From Acidobacteriota bacterium (GTDB lineage: Bacteria > Acidobacteriota > Vicinamibacteria > Vicinamibacterales > JAKQTR01): 64,000 bases of DNA. Both the position numbers and the translations under genes were made by a program. This document shows positions 1-6,526 of the stretch, piece by piece. Within the stretch, counting starts at the first letter, position 1. Each line of letters starts with the position of its first letter. The DNA is taken from the NCBI GenBank assembly GCA_029562975.1, contig JAKQTR010000043.1, forward strand, positions 136,491 to 200,490, given 5' to 3'. The notes beneath the pieces were generated by a model. It did not search any database, was not told the DNA's origin, and worked only from the letters and a program-made list of their open reading frames with translations.

Positions 1-2353
1 CGCCGGCGCGGATCCGCGCGGCCGCGTCGGCGCCGAACAGCCGGCCCACGCGGTCGAGTTCGAACGCCGCCGGGAACAGCCGGTGCAGGGCCGACGCGAT
101 CTCCAGCCCCACGCGGACCGGCTTCAGCCTGGCGCGGTCGGTCACGATGACGAACACGCCGTGGCACAGCTCGCCGGCGAACCGGCTGGACGAGGGCGTG
201 AAGTCGACGGGGTAGAAACGCACGCCCGGCAGGTCGCGGCCGTTCAGTTCCGCTGCCAGGCGCGGAGCGTCGATCCACGGCGCGCCGACCTGCTCGAACG
301 GCGTGTCCGTCCCGCGCCCCACCGACACGTTCGACGCCTCGATTGCGCCGACGCCGGTGTACAGGCTGGCCGCCACCATGTTCCGCATGTTGGGCGAGGG
401 GTTCACCCACGGCAGCCCCGTGTCGTCGAACCACGCGTCGCGGTCCCAGTGCTTCATCTCGACCACGGTGAGATCGGCGCCGATCTTGCGCTCGGCGTTG
501 AAGAGCAGCGCCAGCTCGCCGAGCGTCATCCCGTGGCGGATGGGCATCGGGTGGTACGCCGTGAAGCTCAGCTCGCCCTGGTCGACGGTCGGGCCCTCGA
601 TGGCCGACCCGGTCACCGGGTTCGGCCGGTCGAGGATGACGACGGCGATCCGGCGCTTCGCGGCTTCTTCCATCACGTAGCCCATCGTGCTCATGTACGT
701 GTAGAAGCGCGACCCGATGTCCTGCAGGTCCACGACCAGCGTGTCGATGCCCCGCAGCATCTCGTCGGTCGGCCGCCTGGTGGCGCCGTAGAGCGAGTGG
801 ATCGGCAGGCCGGTCTTCTCGTCCCGGGACGAGGGGACCTCCTCGTCCAGGATGCCTCGGATGCCGTGCTCCGGGCTGAAGAGCGCCGCCAGCGTCACGT
901 CCTTCGCGGACGCGAGCAGGTCGATCGTGGGCTCCCCCGTCCTGGCGCGGCCGGTGTGGTTCGTCACCAGGCCGACCGTCTTGCCCTTCAGCCGGGCGAA
1001 CCCTTCCGCGCGGAGGACGTCGATGCCGTTGAGCGTCCGGCCGGCGGCCCGATCCGGCCGGCGGGGCGCCGTGCCGCTCGCGCCGAAATCCCCGCCCGTC
1101 CAGCGCTCGGCGCGCAGGACCGAGTCGTTCGGCAGGAGCCGCAGCGCCGACGCCACGATCGTGGCGACGCGCGCCCGCACGGGCGTGGCGTCGCCCTTGC
1201 CGTCAGGGTGCACGCGGTTGGAGAGGAAGATCACGTACGTCTTCGTGACGGGATCCATCCAGAGGGACGTGCCGGTGAAGCCCGTGTGGCCGAAGGACCC
1301 GATCGGCAGCAGCTCGCCGCGGTTCGACGAGTAGCTGGTGTCGATGTCCCACCCGAGGGCCCTGACGCTGGCCATGCCCGGCGGCGTGGCCGGCGACGTC
1401 ATCTTGAGGACCGTGAGCGGCGACAGTACCCGCGCGCCGCCGAGGGCGCCGCCGCCGAGCACCATGCGGCAGTAGCGCGACAGGTCCGCGGCGGTGCTGA
1501 ACAGCCCGGCGTGGCCCGCCACGCCGCCCATCCGCCGCGCCGTCGGATCGTGCACCGTGCCGCGCAGCATCTCGCGGTTCGGCCCCTCGCACGGCCACCC
1601 GTAGGGCGTGCACAGCTCGGTCGGCGCGACGCGCGCCGTCAGGGACGCCGGCGGCAGGAACATCGTGTCCGTCATGCCCAGCGGCCTGGCGACGCGATCG
1701 GCCACGAACCGATCGAAGGGCATGCCGGAGACCCGGGCGACGATCTCGGAGAGCAGGAAGAAGTTGATGTCGCTGTACACGAAGCGCTCGCCTGGCGGCG
1801 CCACGAGCACTTCCTCGCAGGCCTGCCGGATCGCCTCGTCCGAGCCGCGCCACGAGTCGTCGGTGAGCTCGAGGTCCGGCCGCAGCCCCGAGACGTGCGT
1901 CAGCAGGTGCCGGACGGTCACGCCCTCCTTGCCGTAGCGCCCGAAATCGGGGATGAACGACGCCACCCGGTCCGTCAGCCGGACCCGTCCCTCCTCGACC
2001 AGGATCATCACGCTCGTTGTCGTCGCCACGACCTTGGTGAGTGACGCGAGATCGAAGATCGTGTCGAGGGTCATCGGCTCGATCCGAGGCACGAGCGCCC
2101 GGTTGCCGTACGCTTTCTCGTAGAGCACGTCCTGGCCCCTGCCGACCAGGAGCACGGCCCCCGGTATCTGCTTGTCCCGGATGGCCTGTTCGATGACGGC
2201 GTCGACGGCCGCCAGGCGGGACGCGTCGGCCGCCGCGCCGCGCAAGGGCGCGCCCTGTCCGGCTGGACGCGGCGGCGGGGCCGGCAAGGGCCGGGCAGCC
2301 GCCAGGGACGCGGTTGCCAGGGCCAGAACGAGGGACAGGAAACCACGTCGCAC
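1..2353 (-). CDS. Secreted serine hydrolase (beta-lactamase fold) fused to NamZ/DUF1343 domain, C-terminus cut by window edge
   Basis: Reading the minus strand from a GTG at 2353 (preceded by GGGAGG) gives an open frame that runs off the left edge after about 784 codons. It starts with a signal peptide (MRRGFLSLVLALATASLAAA). Residues about 45-390 are a class C beta-lactamase/PBP4-like hydrolase: SLTK at 104-107 holds the nucleophile and lysine, followed by YSD and GHTG motifs. The second half is a NamZ (DUF1343) domain, with VTNHTGR, FSPEHGIRG and DRPNPVTG. NamZ enzymes are exo-beta-N-acetylmuramidases that trim MurNAc from wall fragments, and the hydrolase half may act on peptides or esters of the same material. 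It is divergent from the TPR gene. Roughly the last 30-40 residues of the NamZ domain should lie outside the window. Confidence 0.85.
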   Translation of the reverse strand, partial: MRRGFLSLVLALATASLAAARPLPAPPPRPAGQGAPLRGAAADASRLAAVDAVIEQAIRDKQIPGAVLLVGRGQDVLYEKAYGNRALVPRIEPMTLDTIFDLASLTKVVATTTSVMILVEEGRVRLTDRVASFIPDFGRYGKEGVTVRHLLTHVSGLRPDLELTDDSWRGSDEAIRQACEEVLVAPPGERFVYSDINFFLLSEIVARVSGMPFDRFVADRVARPLGMTDTMFLPPASLTARVAPTELCTPYGWPCEGPNREMLRGTVHDPTARRMGGVAGHAGLFSTAADLSRYCRMVLGGGALGGARVLSPLTVLKMTSPATPPGMASVRALGWDIDTSYSSNRGELLPIGSFGHTGFTGTSLWMDPVTKTYVIFLSNRVHPDGKGDATPVRARVATIVASALRLLPNDSVLRAERWTGGDFGASGTAPRRPDRAAGRTLNGIDVLRAEGFARLKGKTVGLVTNHTGRARTGEPTIDLLASAKDVTLAALFSPEHGIRGILDEEVPSSRDEKTGLPIHSLYGATRRPTDEMLRGIDTLVVDLQDIGSRFYTYMSTMGYVMEEAAKRRIAVVILDRPNPVTGSAIEGPTVDQGELSFTAYHPMPIRHGMTLGELALLFNAERKIGADLTVVEMKHWDRDAWFDDTGLPWVNPSPNMRNMVAASLYTGVGAIEASNVSVGRGTDTPFEQVGAPWIDAPRLAAELNGRDLPGVRFYPVDFTPSSSRFAGELCHGVFVIVTDRARLKPVRVGLEIASALHRLFPAAFELDRVGRLFGADAAARIRAG

Positions 2354-2414
2354 GCGCACCTCCCGGGCAGCGAGCCGCGGATGGTAAGCTAGCACAGACC
2401 CCCAAGGAGTTCGA

Positions 2415-3173
2415 GTGATCCGGCTCCCCTGCCTCCCGCCGCTGCCGCCGGCGGCGCGCATCGCTGCCTGCGCCGCGTGTCTGACGATCCTCCCCGCGGC
2501 CGCGTCTGCGCAGTTTCCCGTCGGCCGCCTGTTCGGATCCGTGCGTGACATCGCGGGCCGGCCGATCGGAGGAGCCTCCGTTCACGCCGTGAACCCCTCG
2601 GCCGTTCCGTCCGCGTTCTCGGCGACGGTGAACAAGAAAGGCGAGTGGTCCATCCTCGGGCCGCGGTCGGGGGTATGGAAGGTGTCGGCCGAAGCGCCCG
2701 GCTTCGAGCCTGCAACGGTCAGCGTTCCGGTGAGCCTGGCCCAGCGCGCAGAGCCAATCGACTTCGTGCTGGTGGCGCTGCCTGCCCGGAGCCCGCTCGA
2801 CGGCGTCGACACGAAGCGGCTCCAGGACGACCTGAGCCGGGCTTCCGCGCTGATGGCCGGCGCGCGCTGGGACGAGGCGGTCGCGGCGTACCGCGCGATC
2901 CTCGCGAGGGTGCCGCTTCTCGACAGCGTGAACTTCGCCATCGGCCGCGCGCTCCGCATGAAGAAGGACTACGCCGGGGCCGAAGCGGCCTACCGCGCCC
3001 TTCTGGAGCGCGACGCCACGAACCAGCAGGCGCTGCTCGAGGTCGGACGCACCCAGATCGAGGCAGGAAACGGCGCGGCCGCCGCCGCTACGCTCGACGG
3101 CCTCCTCGCGATCGACGCTTCGACCGAGGAGGCGGCGGAGGCGCGCGAACTGCTGGCCCGGATCCGGAAGTGA
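2415..3173 (+). CDS. Secreted carboxypeptidase-regulatory-like / TPR protein
   Basis: 252 residues from a GTG with a good AAGGAG seven bases upstream. An N-terminal signal peptide ends near ASAQ (about residue 34). Residues about 40-115 form a carboxypeptidase-regulatory-like beta-sandwich: GSVRDIAGRPIGGASV, then WSILGPRSGVWKVSAEAPGF. Residues about 130-250 contain three tetratricopeptide repeats (ARWDEAVAAYRAILARVP, KDYAGAEAAYRALLERD, GNGAAAAATLDGLLAID). The combination suggests an exported scaffold that binds other proteins. No enzyme motif is seen. A TAAGCT box at 2385-2390 may be its -10. It is divergent from the wall hydrolase. Confidence 0.7.
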   Translation: MIRLPCLPPLPPAARIAACAACLTILPAAASAQFPVGRLFGSVRDIAGRPIGGASVHAVNPSAVPSAFSATVNKKGEWSILGPRSGVWKVSAEAPGFEPATVSVPVSLAQRAEPIDFVLVALPARSPLDGVDTKRLQDDLSRASALMAGARWDEAVAAYRAILARVPLLDSVNFAIGRALRMKKDYAGAEAAYRALLERDATNQQALLEVGRTQIEAGNGAAAAATLDGLLAIDASTEEAAEARELLARIRK

Positions 3174-3314
3174 CGCGAGGCGAGCTCCGAAGCCCGGGAC
3201 CCGGCCCCTCCGCCTTCGGCCGCCGGCCTGCCAGCCGCTCGCCTTGCCCCTTGGCCCTCGCGCCCGCCTGGACTGCCGCCCGGCCCCCCGCGCCTGACAT
3301 CCGCCTCCGTGTGC
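3174..3314. repeat. Intergenic low-complexity repeat region (CTTGCCCCTTGGCCCT type)
   Basis: Contains short C-rich words (GCCTTCGGCCGCCGG, CTTGCCCCTTGGCCCT) that recur in other intergenic regions of this window, for example near 24665, 35400 and 60770. No open frame of quality is seen. Confidence 0.4.
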
Positions 3315-3320
3315 TACCAT
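3315..3320 (+). promoter_or_regulatory. -10 box TACCAT of a leaderless start
   Basis: TACCAT lies 7 nt before the GTG at 3328, so transcription should begin at or next to that codon. It supports 3328 as the original start of the P1 peptidase gene. No convincing -35 is seen. Confidence 0.45.
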
Positions 3321-3327
3321 CCGCCCC

Positions 3328-3417
3328 GTGTCGCGCAGGCGCGCGTTTTTCGCCCGGCGCTGGCAGGCCGCCGCGTTCGTGCTGGCCGCTCTGGCGCTTT
3401 AGGCAGGCGTCTCGGCA
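3328..3417 (+). pseudogene. Amber-interrupted Tat-like signal peptide of the P1 peptidase gene
   Basis: From GTG 3328 the frame reads MSRRRAFFARRWQAAAFVLA and then ALAL, meets TAG at 3400-3402, and continues in the same frame AGVSA into the ATG at 3418. This looks like a complete export signal (RRAFF twin-arginine-like motif, hydrophobic core, A-x-A-type cleavage site GVSA) broken by one stop. CAG to TAG would be a single transition. As it stands, the peptidase can be made only without its signal, from ATG 3418, unless the amber is read through. Confidence 0.6.
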
Positions 3418-4407
3418 ATGACGGAAACCAGGGGAGCTGGCCTGACGGCCGTTGCGGGCATCACGGTCGGGCACTGCACCCTAGCGGAACGCCCGACCGG
3501 CTGCACTGTCGTCCTGACCGACTCCGGGGCGGTCGCCGGCGTGGACGTCCGCGGGGCCGCGCCCGGCACGCGTGAAACGGACCTGCTGAATCCGCTCAAC
3601 CTCGTGGACAAGGTGCATGGGATCGTTCTCGCCGGCGGCAGCGCCTTCGGCCTCGATGCCGCCTCGGGTGTCGTGCGCTACCTCGAGGAGCGCGGGATCG
3701 GGTTTCCGACCGACTACGGCGTCGTTCCCATCGTGCCAGCCGCCATCCTGTTCGACCTGGGCGTCGGCGATCCCAAGGTCAGGCCCGGGGCCGACTGCGG
3801 CTATCGCGCGGCCGCCGCCGCCTCGGCCGGCCCGGTGCCCGAGGGCAGCGTGGGCGCGGGCGCCGGGGCGACGGTGGGGAAGCTGCTCGGCATGGCGCGC
3901 GCCATGAAGGGCGGCGTCGGCTCCGCTGCGCTGACCCTGCCCGGCGGCCTGACGGTGGCGGCCCTGGTGGCCGTGAACGCATTCGGGGACGTGATCGATC
4001 CGGCAACCGGGCAGGTGGTCGCCGGCGTCCGCACGGCCGACGGGCGTGGACTGGCCGATGCCAGGCTCCTCATGCGTGCGGGAACGGCGCTCAAACCGCC
4101 CCTCGGCACGAGCACCACGATTGGCGTCGTGGCGACCAACGCGCGCCTGACGAAGACGCAGGCGACGAAGGTGGCGCAGATGGCGCACGACGGGCTCGCG
4201 CGCGCCCTCGCCCCGGTCCACACGCTGGCCGATGGCGACACGCTCTTTGCGCTGGCGACCGGCGCGCTCGCTGCCGACGCCGATCTCAGCACCGTGGGCG
4301 CGCTGGCCGCCGACGCAGTCTCCGACGCCGTCGTGCGCGCCGCCCGCGAGGCGAAAGGCCTGCCCGGCCTGCCCGCCGCGGGCGATCTCGGCCCCGCGCG
4401 GCGCTGA
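3418..4407 (+). CDS. P1 family peptidase (DmpA-like L-aminopeptidase/D-esterase)
   Basis: 329 residues matching the DmpA/beta-peptidyl aminopeptidase family of self-cleaving Ntn-type hydrolases. Visible signatures are GITVGHCTLAERPTGCTVVL near the start, the GGSAFGLDAASGV block (about residues 72-84), GAGAGATVGK, and GTSTTIGVVATN at 230-241, the region where the family cuts itself to expose the N-terminal Ser/Thr nucleophile. Family members release N-terminal amino acids from peptides and amides. Homologues are often exported; here the export signal upstream is broken by TAG. Its stop is followed one base later by the start of the symporter remnant, so the two were probably co-transcribed. 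Confidence 0.85.
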   Translation: MTETRGAGLTAVAGITVGHCTLAERPTGCTVVLTDSGAVAGVDVRGAAPGTRETDLLNPLNLVDKVHGIVLAGGSAFGLDAASGVVRYLEERGIGFPTDYGVVPIVPAAILFDLGVGDPKVRPGADCGYRAAAAASAGPVPEGSVGAGAGATVGKLLGMARAMKGGVGSAALTLPGGLTVAALVAVNAFGDVIDPATGQVVAGVRTADGRGLADARLLMRAGTALKPPLGTSTTIGVVATNARLTKTQATKVAQMAHDGLARALAPVHTLADGDTLFALATGALAADADLSTVGALAADAVSDAVVRAAREAKGLPGLPAAGDLGPARR

Positions 4408-4408
4408 C

Positions 4409-5008
4409 ATGAGCCTGCACGCCGGCCTCCTTGTCGCCTACTCCGCGGTCCTGCTGGCCCTTGGGCTCGCCGTCAGCCGGCGTGTCCGGAGCGCGTCTGG
4501 GTTTTTCGTGGCCGACCGGCGGCTCGGCGGCGTCCTTCTCGCCGCCATCTTCTCCGCGGAAGTGAGCACGTCGGACCCGGTGCTGTTCATGCTGGCGACC
4601 TCGCTCTCGCAGGACCTCTACCGCCGCTTCGTCAATCCCGCCGCGTCCGATGCGTAGGTGCTGTGCGCCGCGCGGGGGGCGGCCGTCGCGGGAGGCGCCC
4701 TCGGCATCGGCATCGCGCTCGTCACGCCCACCATCGTCGGGGCGCTGAGCGTCTTCTACGCCATGCTCGGCGCGACGCTGTTCGTGCCGGTGCTCGTGGC
4801 GCTGCACGCGCGGACGGATCGGCGAGCCGAAGTGATGGCGTCGATCCTGGCCGGGGCGGCCGCCGTGACCGCCGTGCAGCTTGGCGTCGGAACGCGCCCG
4901 GGCAGCGTCCTGACGCCGGCGACGGCGTGGCTGCTGACTGCCGCGATCGCCTACGGCGCGGCCGTGCTCCGGGCCCGGGGCCGGCATCGCGAGCGATCTC
5001 TCACCTGA
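4409..5008 (+). pseudogene. Sodium:solute symporter (SSS/SLC5 family) remnant with internal deletion and amber stop
   Basis: The first 43 or so codons are a normal SSS N-terminus (first transmembrane helix, then RSASGFFVADRRLGG). The frame then jumps straight into the late part of the fold (LLAAIFSAEVSTSDPVLFML and SLSQDLYRRFVNPAASDA). A TAG at 4655-4657 follows, and the same frame resumes VLCAARGAAVAGGALG to a stop at 5008. SSS proteins are usually 450-550 residues, so well over half, including the central helices, is missing. The amber sits where relatives usually carry Gln (SDAQVL). The junction lies in a similar GxLLxA-like stretch, which suggests deletion between short similar sequences. 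It cannot work as a transporter. Confidence 0.8.
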
Positions 5009-5013
5009 CCCCG

Positions 5014-5019
5014 TATACT
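5014..5019 (+). promoter_or_regulatory. -10 box TATACT of a leaderless start
   Basis: TATACT lies 6 nt upstream of the GTG at 5026, placing the expected transcription start on the start codon. There is no Shine-Dalgarno sequence between them, which fits a leaderless message. Confidence 0.55.
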
Positions 5020-5025
5020 GAACAC

Positions 5026-5751
5026 GTGGCGTTCGAGATCCAGGGACCTGCCGGGCGGCTCGAGGCGCTCATCGACGACCCGGCGTGCGGCTGCCGGCTG
5101 GCGCCCGTCCGCCCGAGACGGGAATTCGCCGACGACCCGGCCGCGGGGCCCGACGACGAGCCGCGGGTCGCCGTCGTCGTGGCCCACCCGCTGCCGACCG
5201 CCGGCGGGACGATGCACAACAAGGTCGTCTACCAGGCCGCGAAAGGCTTCTGCCGCACCGGAGCCGCCGTGCTGCGCTTCAACTTCCGCGGCGTCGGCAC
5301 AAGCGACGGGGCGTTCGACGACGGCCCGGGCGAGATGGCGGACTTCAGGGCCGCGCTGGACGTCATGGCGGCGCGTTACCCGAAGGCGGAGCTCTGGGCG
5401 GCGGGCTTCTCCTTCGGGGCGTGGGTCGCGATGACGGTCGGCGCCGAAGACGACCGTGTCACGGCGCTCATCGGGATTGCCCCGCCGGTCGGGCAGTTCG
5501 ACTTCTCGGCGGTCCTTCACAGCCTCAAGCCGAAGTTCTTCATCCAGGGCGATCGCGACGAGCTGTGCCCCTACCAGGCCACGCGCGAGTTCTACGCCCG
5601 CGTGCCTGGGCCAAAGGAGCTCGTGACGATCGACGGCGCCGACCACCTGTTCGACGGCAAGACGTCGGAGGTGGCGGAGGCGGTGGAGGAGCTGCTGGGA
5701 GGGTATTCGGGGCTCGGGACTCGGGGAGAACGCGGGGACACGTCGCGGTGA
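5026..5751 (+). CDS. Alpha/beta hydrolase, COG2945-like
   Basis: 241 residues. The GTG start is chosen because TATACT lies 6 nt upstream and the protein begins where the family does (FEIQGPAGRLEALID). Motifs: VVVAHPLPTAGGTMHNKVVY, LRFNFRGVGTSDG, the nucleophile elbow GFSFGAW, acid loop GDRDELCP and histidine in GADHLFDG. This order of serine, aspartate and histidine is a complete catalytic triad. Cytosolic; the substrate is unknown, and esterase-like activity is usual for the family. The last 15 or so residues (GYSGLGTRGERGDTSR) are encoded by a copy of the intergenic GGGCTCGGGACTCGG repeat, so the tail is probably acquired. Its stop overlaps the next start (GTGA). Confidence 0.8.
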   Translation: MAFEIQGPAGRLEALIDDPACGCRLAPVRPRREFADDPAAGPDDEPRVAVVVAHPLPTAGGTMHNKVVYQAAKGFCRTGAAVLRFNFRGVGTSDGAFDDGPGEMADFRAALDVMAARYPKAELWAAGFSFGAWVAMTVGAEDDRVTALIGIAPPVGQFDFSAVLHSLKPKFFIQGDRDELCPYQATREFYARVPGPKELVTIDGADHLFDGKTSEVAEAVEELLGGYSGLGTRGERGDTSR

Positions 5752-6386
5752 GCGCACGGACACGACTTCGCGTGGCGGGCGTCCTGATTGCAGTGGCGGT
5801 CTCCGCGTGCGGAGCTGACAAGCCCGCGGACACAGCGGTTGAGTACGCGGCGGGAATCCAGGCCGACCGGACCGCCAAGGACGAAGCGTTCCGCCGCCAG
5901 GTCGACCGGCCCATTCCGCAGGCCCGGCAGGACGCGTTCCTGCCGCTGAAGTACTTCTCCATCGATCCGCAGTACGCGGTCACGGCGGTGTTCTCGCCGG
6001 CGCAGACTCGCACCCTGGTCAGGATGCCGACTTCCACCGGCCTGATGCGCGACATGGAGATGGTCGGCACGCTCTCCTTCACGCTGAAGGGCCAGGCGCT
6101 GTCGCTCGGCGCGTTCGTCGAGGCCGGCGCGCCGCCCGACGCGCTCTTCGTGCCGTTCACCGACCTGACGAGCGGAGCGGAGACCTACCAGGCCGGGCGC
6201 TACCTCGAGCTTGCACGGAACGCCACCGGCATCTACATCGTCGACTTCAACCGCGCGTTCCACCCGTACTGCTACTACAACCCGTCCTACGACTGCCCGT
6301 ATCCGCCCCCGTCGAACCGCCTGCCCGTCCCCGTCCGCGCCGGCGAGAAGCTCGCGGCGTCCACCATCCCGTCGGCCGGCCGCTGA
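5748..6386 (+). CDS. DUF1684 lipoprotein
   Basis: 212 residues starting at GTG 5748, overlapping the previous stop by 4 nt, so the two are translationally coupled. A lipoprotein signal ends at AVSAC (Cys about residue 19). The rest is a DUF1684 domain: KDEAFRRQVDRPIPQARQDA, LPLKYFSIDPQYAVTAVF, then FVPFTDLTSGAETYQAGRYL and the diagnostic FNRAFHPYCYYNPSYDCPYP followed by NRLPVPVRAGEK. Function of the family is unknown. The aromatic and Cys-rich signature suggests a conserved binding pocket. It sits in the periplasm or outer membrane. Confidence 0.8.
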   Translation: MSARTRLRVAGVLIAVAVSACGADKPADTAVEYAAGIQADRTAKDEAFRRQVDRPIPQARQDAFLPLKYFSIDPQYAVTAVFSPAQTRTLVRMPTSTGLMRDMEMVGTLSFTLKGQALSLGAFVEAGAPPDALFVPFTDLTSGAETYQAGRYLELARNATGIYIVDFNRAFHPYCYYNPSYDCPYPPPSNRLPVPVRAGEKLAASTIPSAGR

Positions 6387-6469
6387 GCGCGCGCCCGCGC
6401 CGCCGGGGGCCGCCCCGCCGCCCGGCGGCCCGCGGCTTCCACGCAGGCGGCCCAGGGGTCTTTCACTCC

Positions 6470-6498
6470 TTCGATTTCTGGCCCCGCGATAGTACGAT
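6470..6498 (+). promoter_or_regulatory. Sigma-70-type promoter for the S9 peptidase gene
   Basis: TTCGAT (6470-6475), a 17-nt spacer and TACGAT (6493-6498) precede a leader with GAGGAG before ATG 6527. Confidence 0.45.
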
Positions 6499-6526
6499 GC
6501 GCCCGCGTGTTCACCGAGGAGTCACC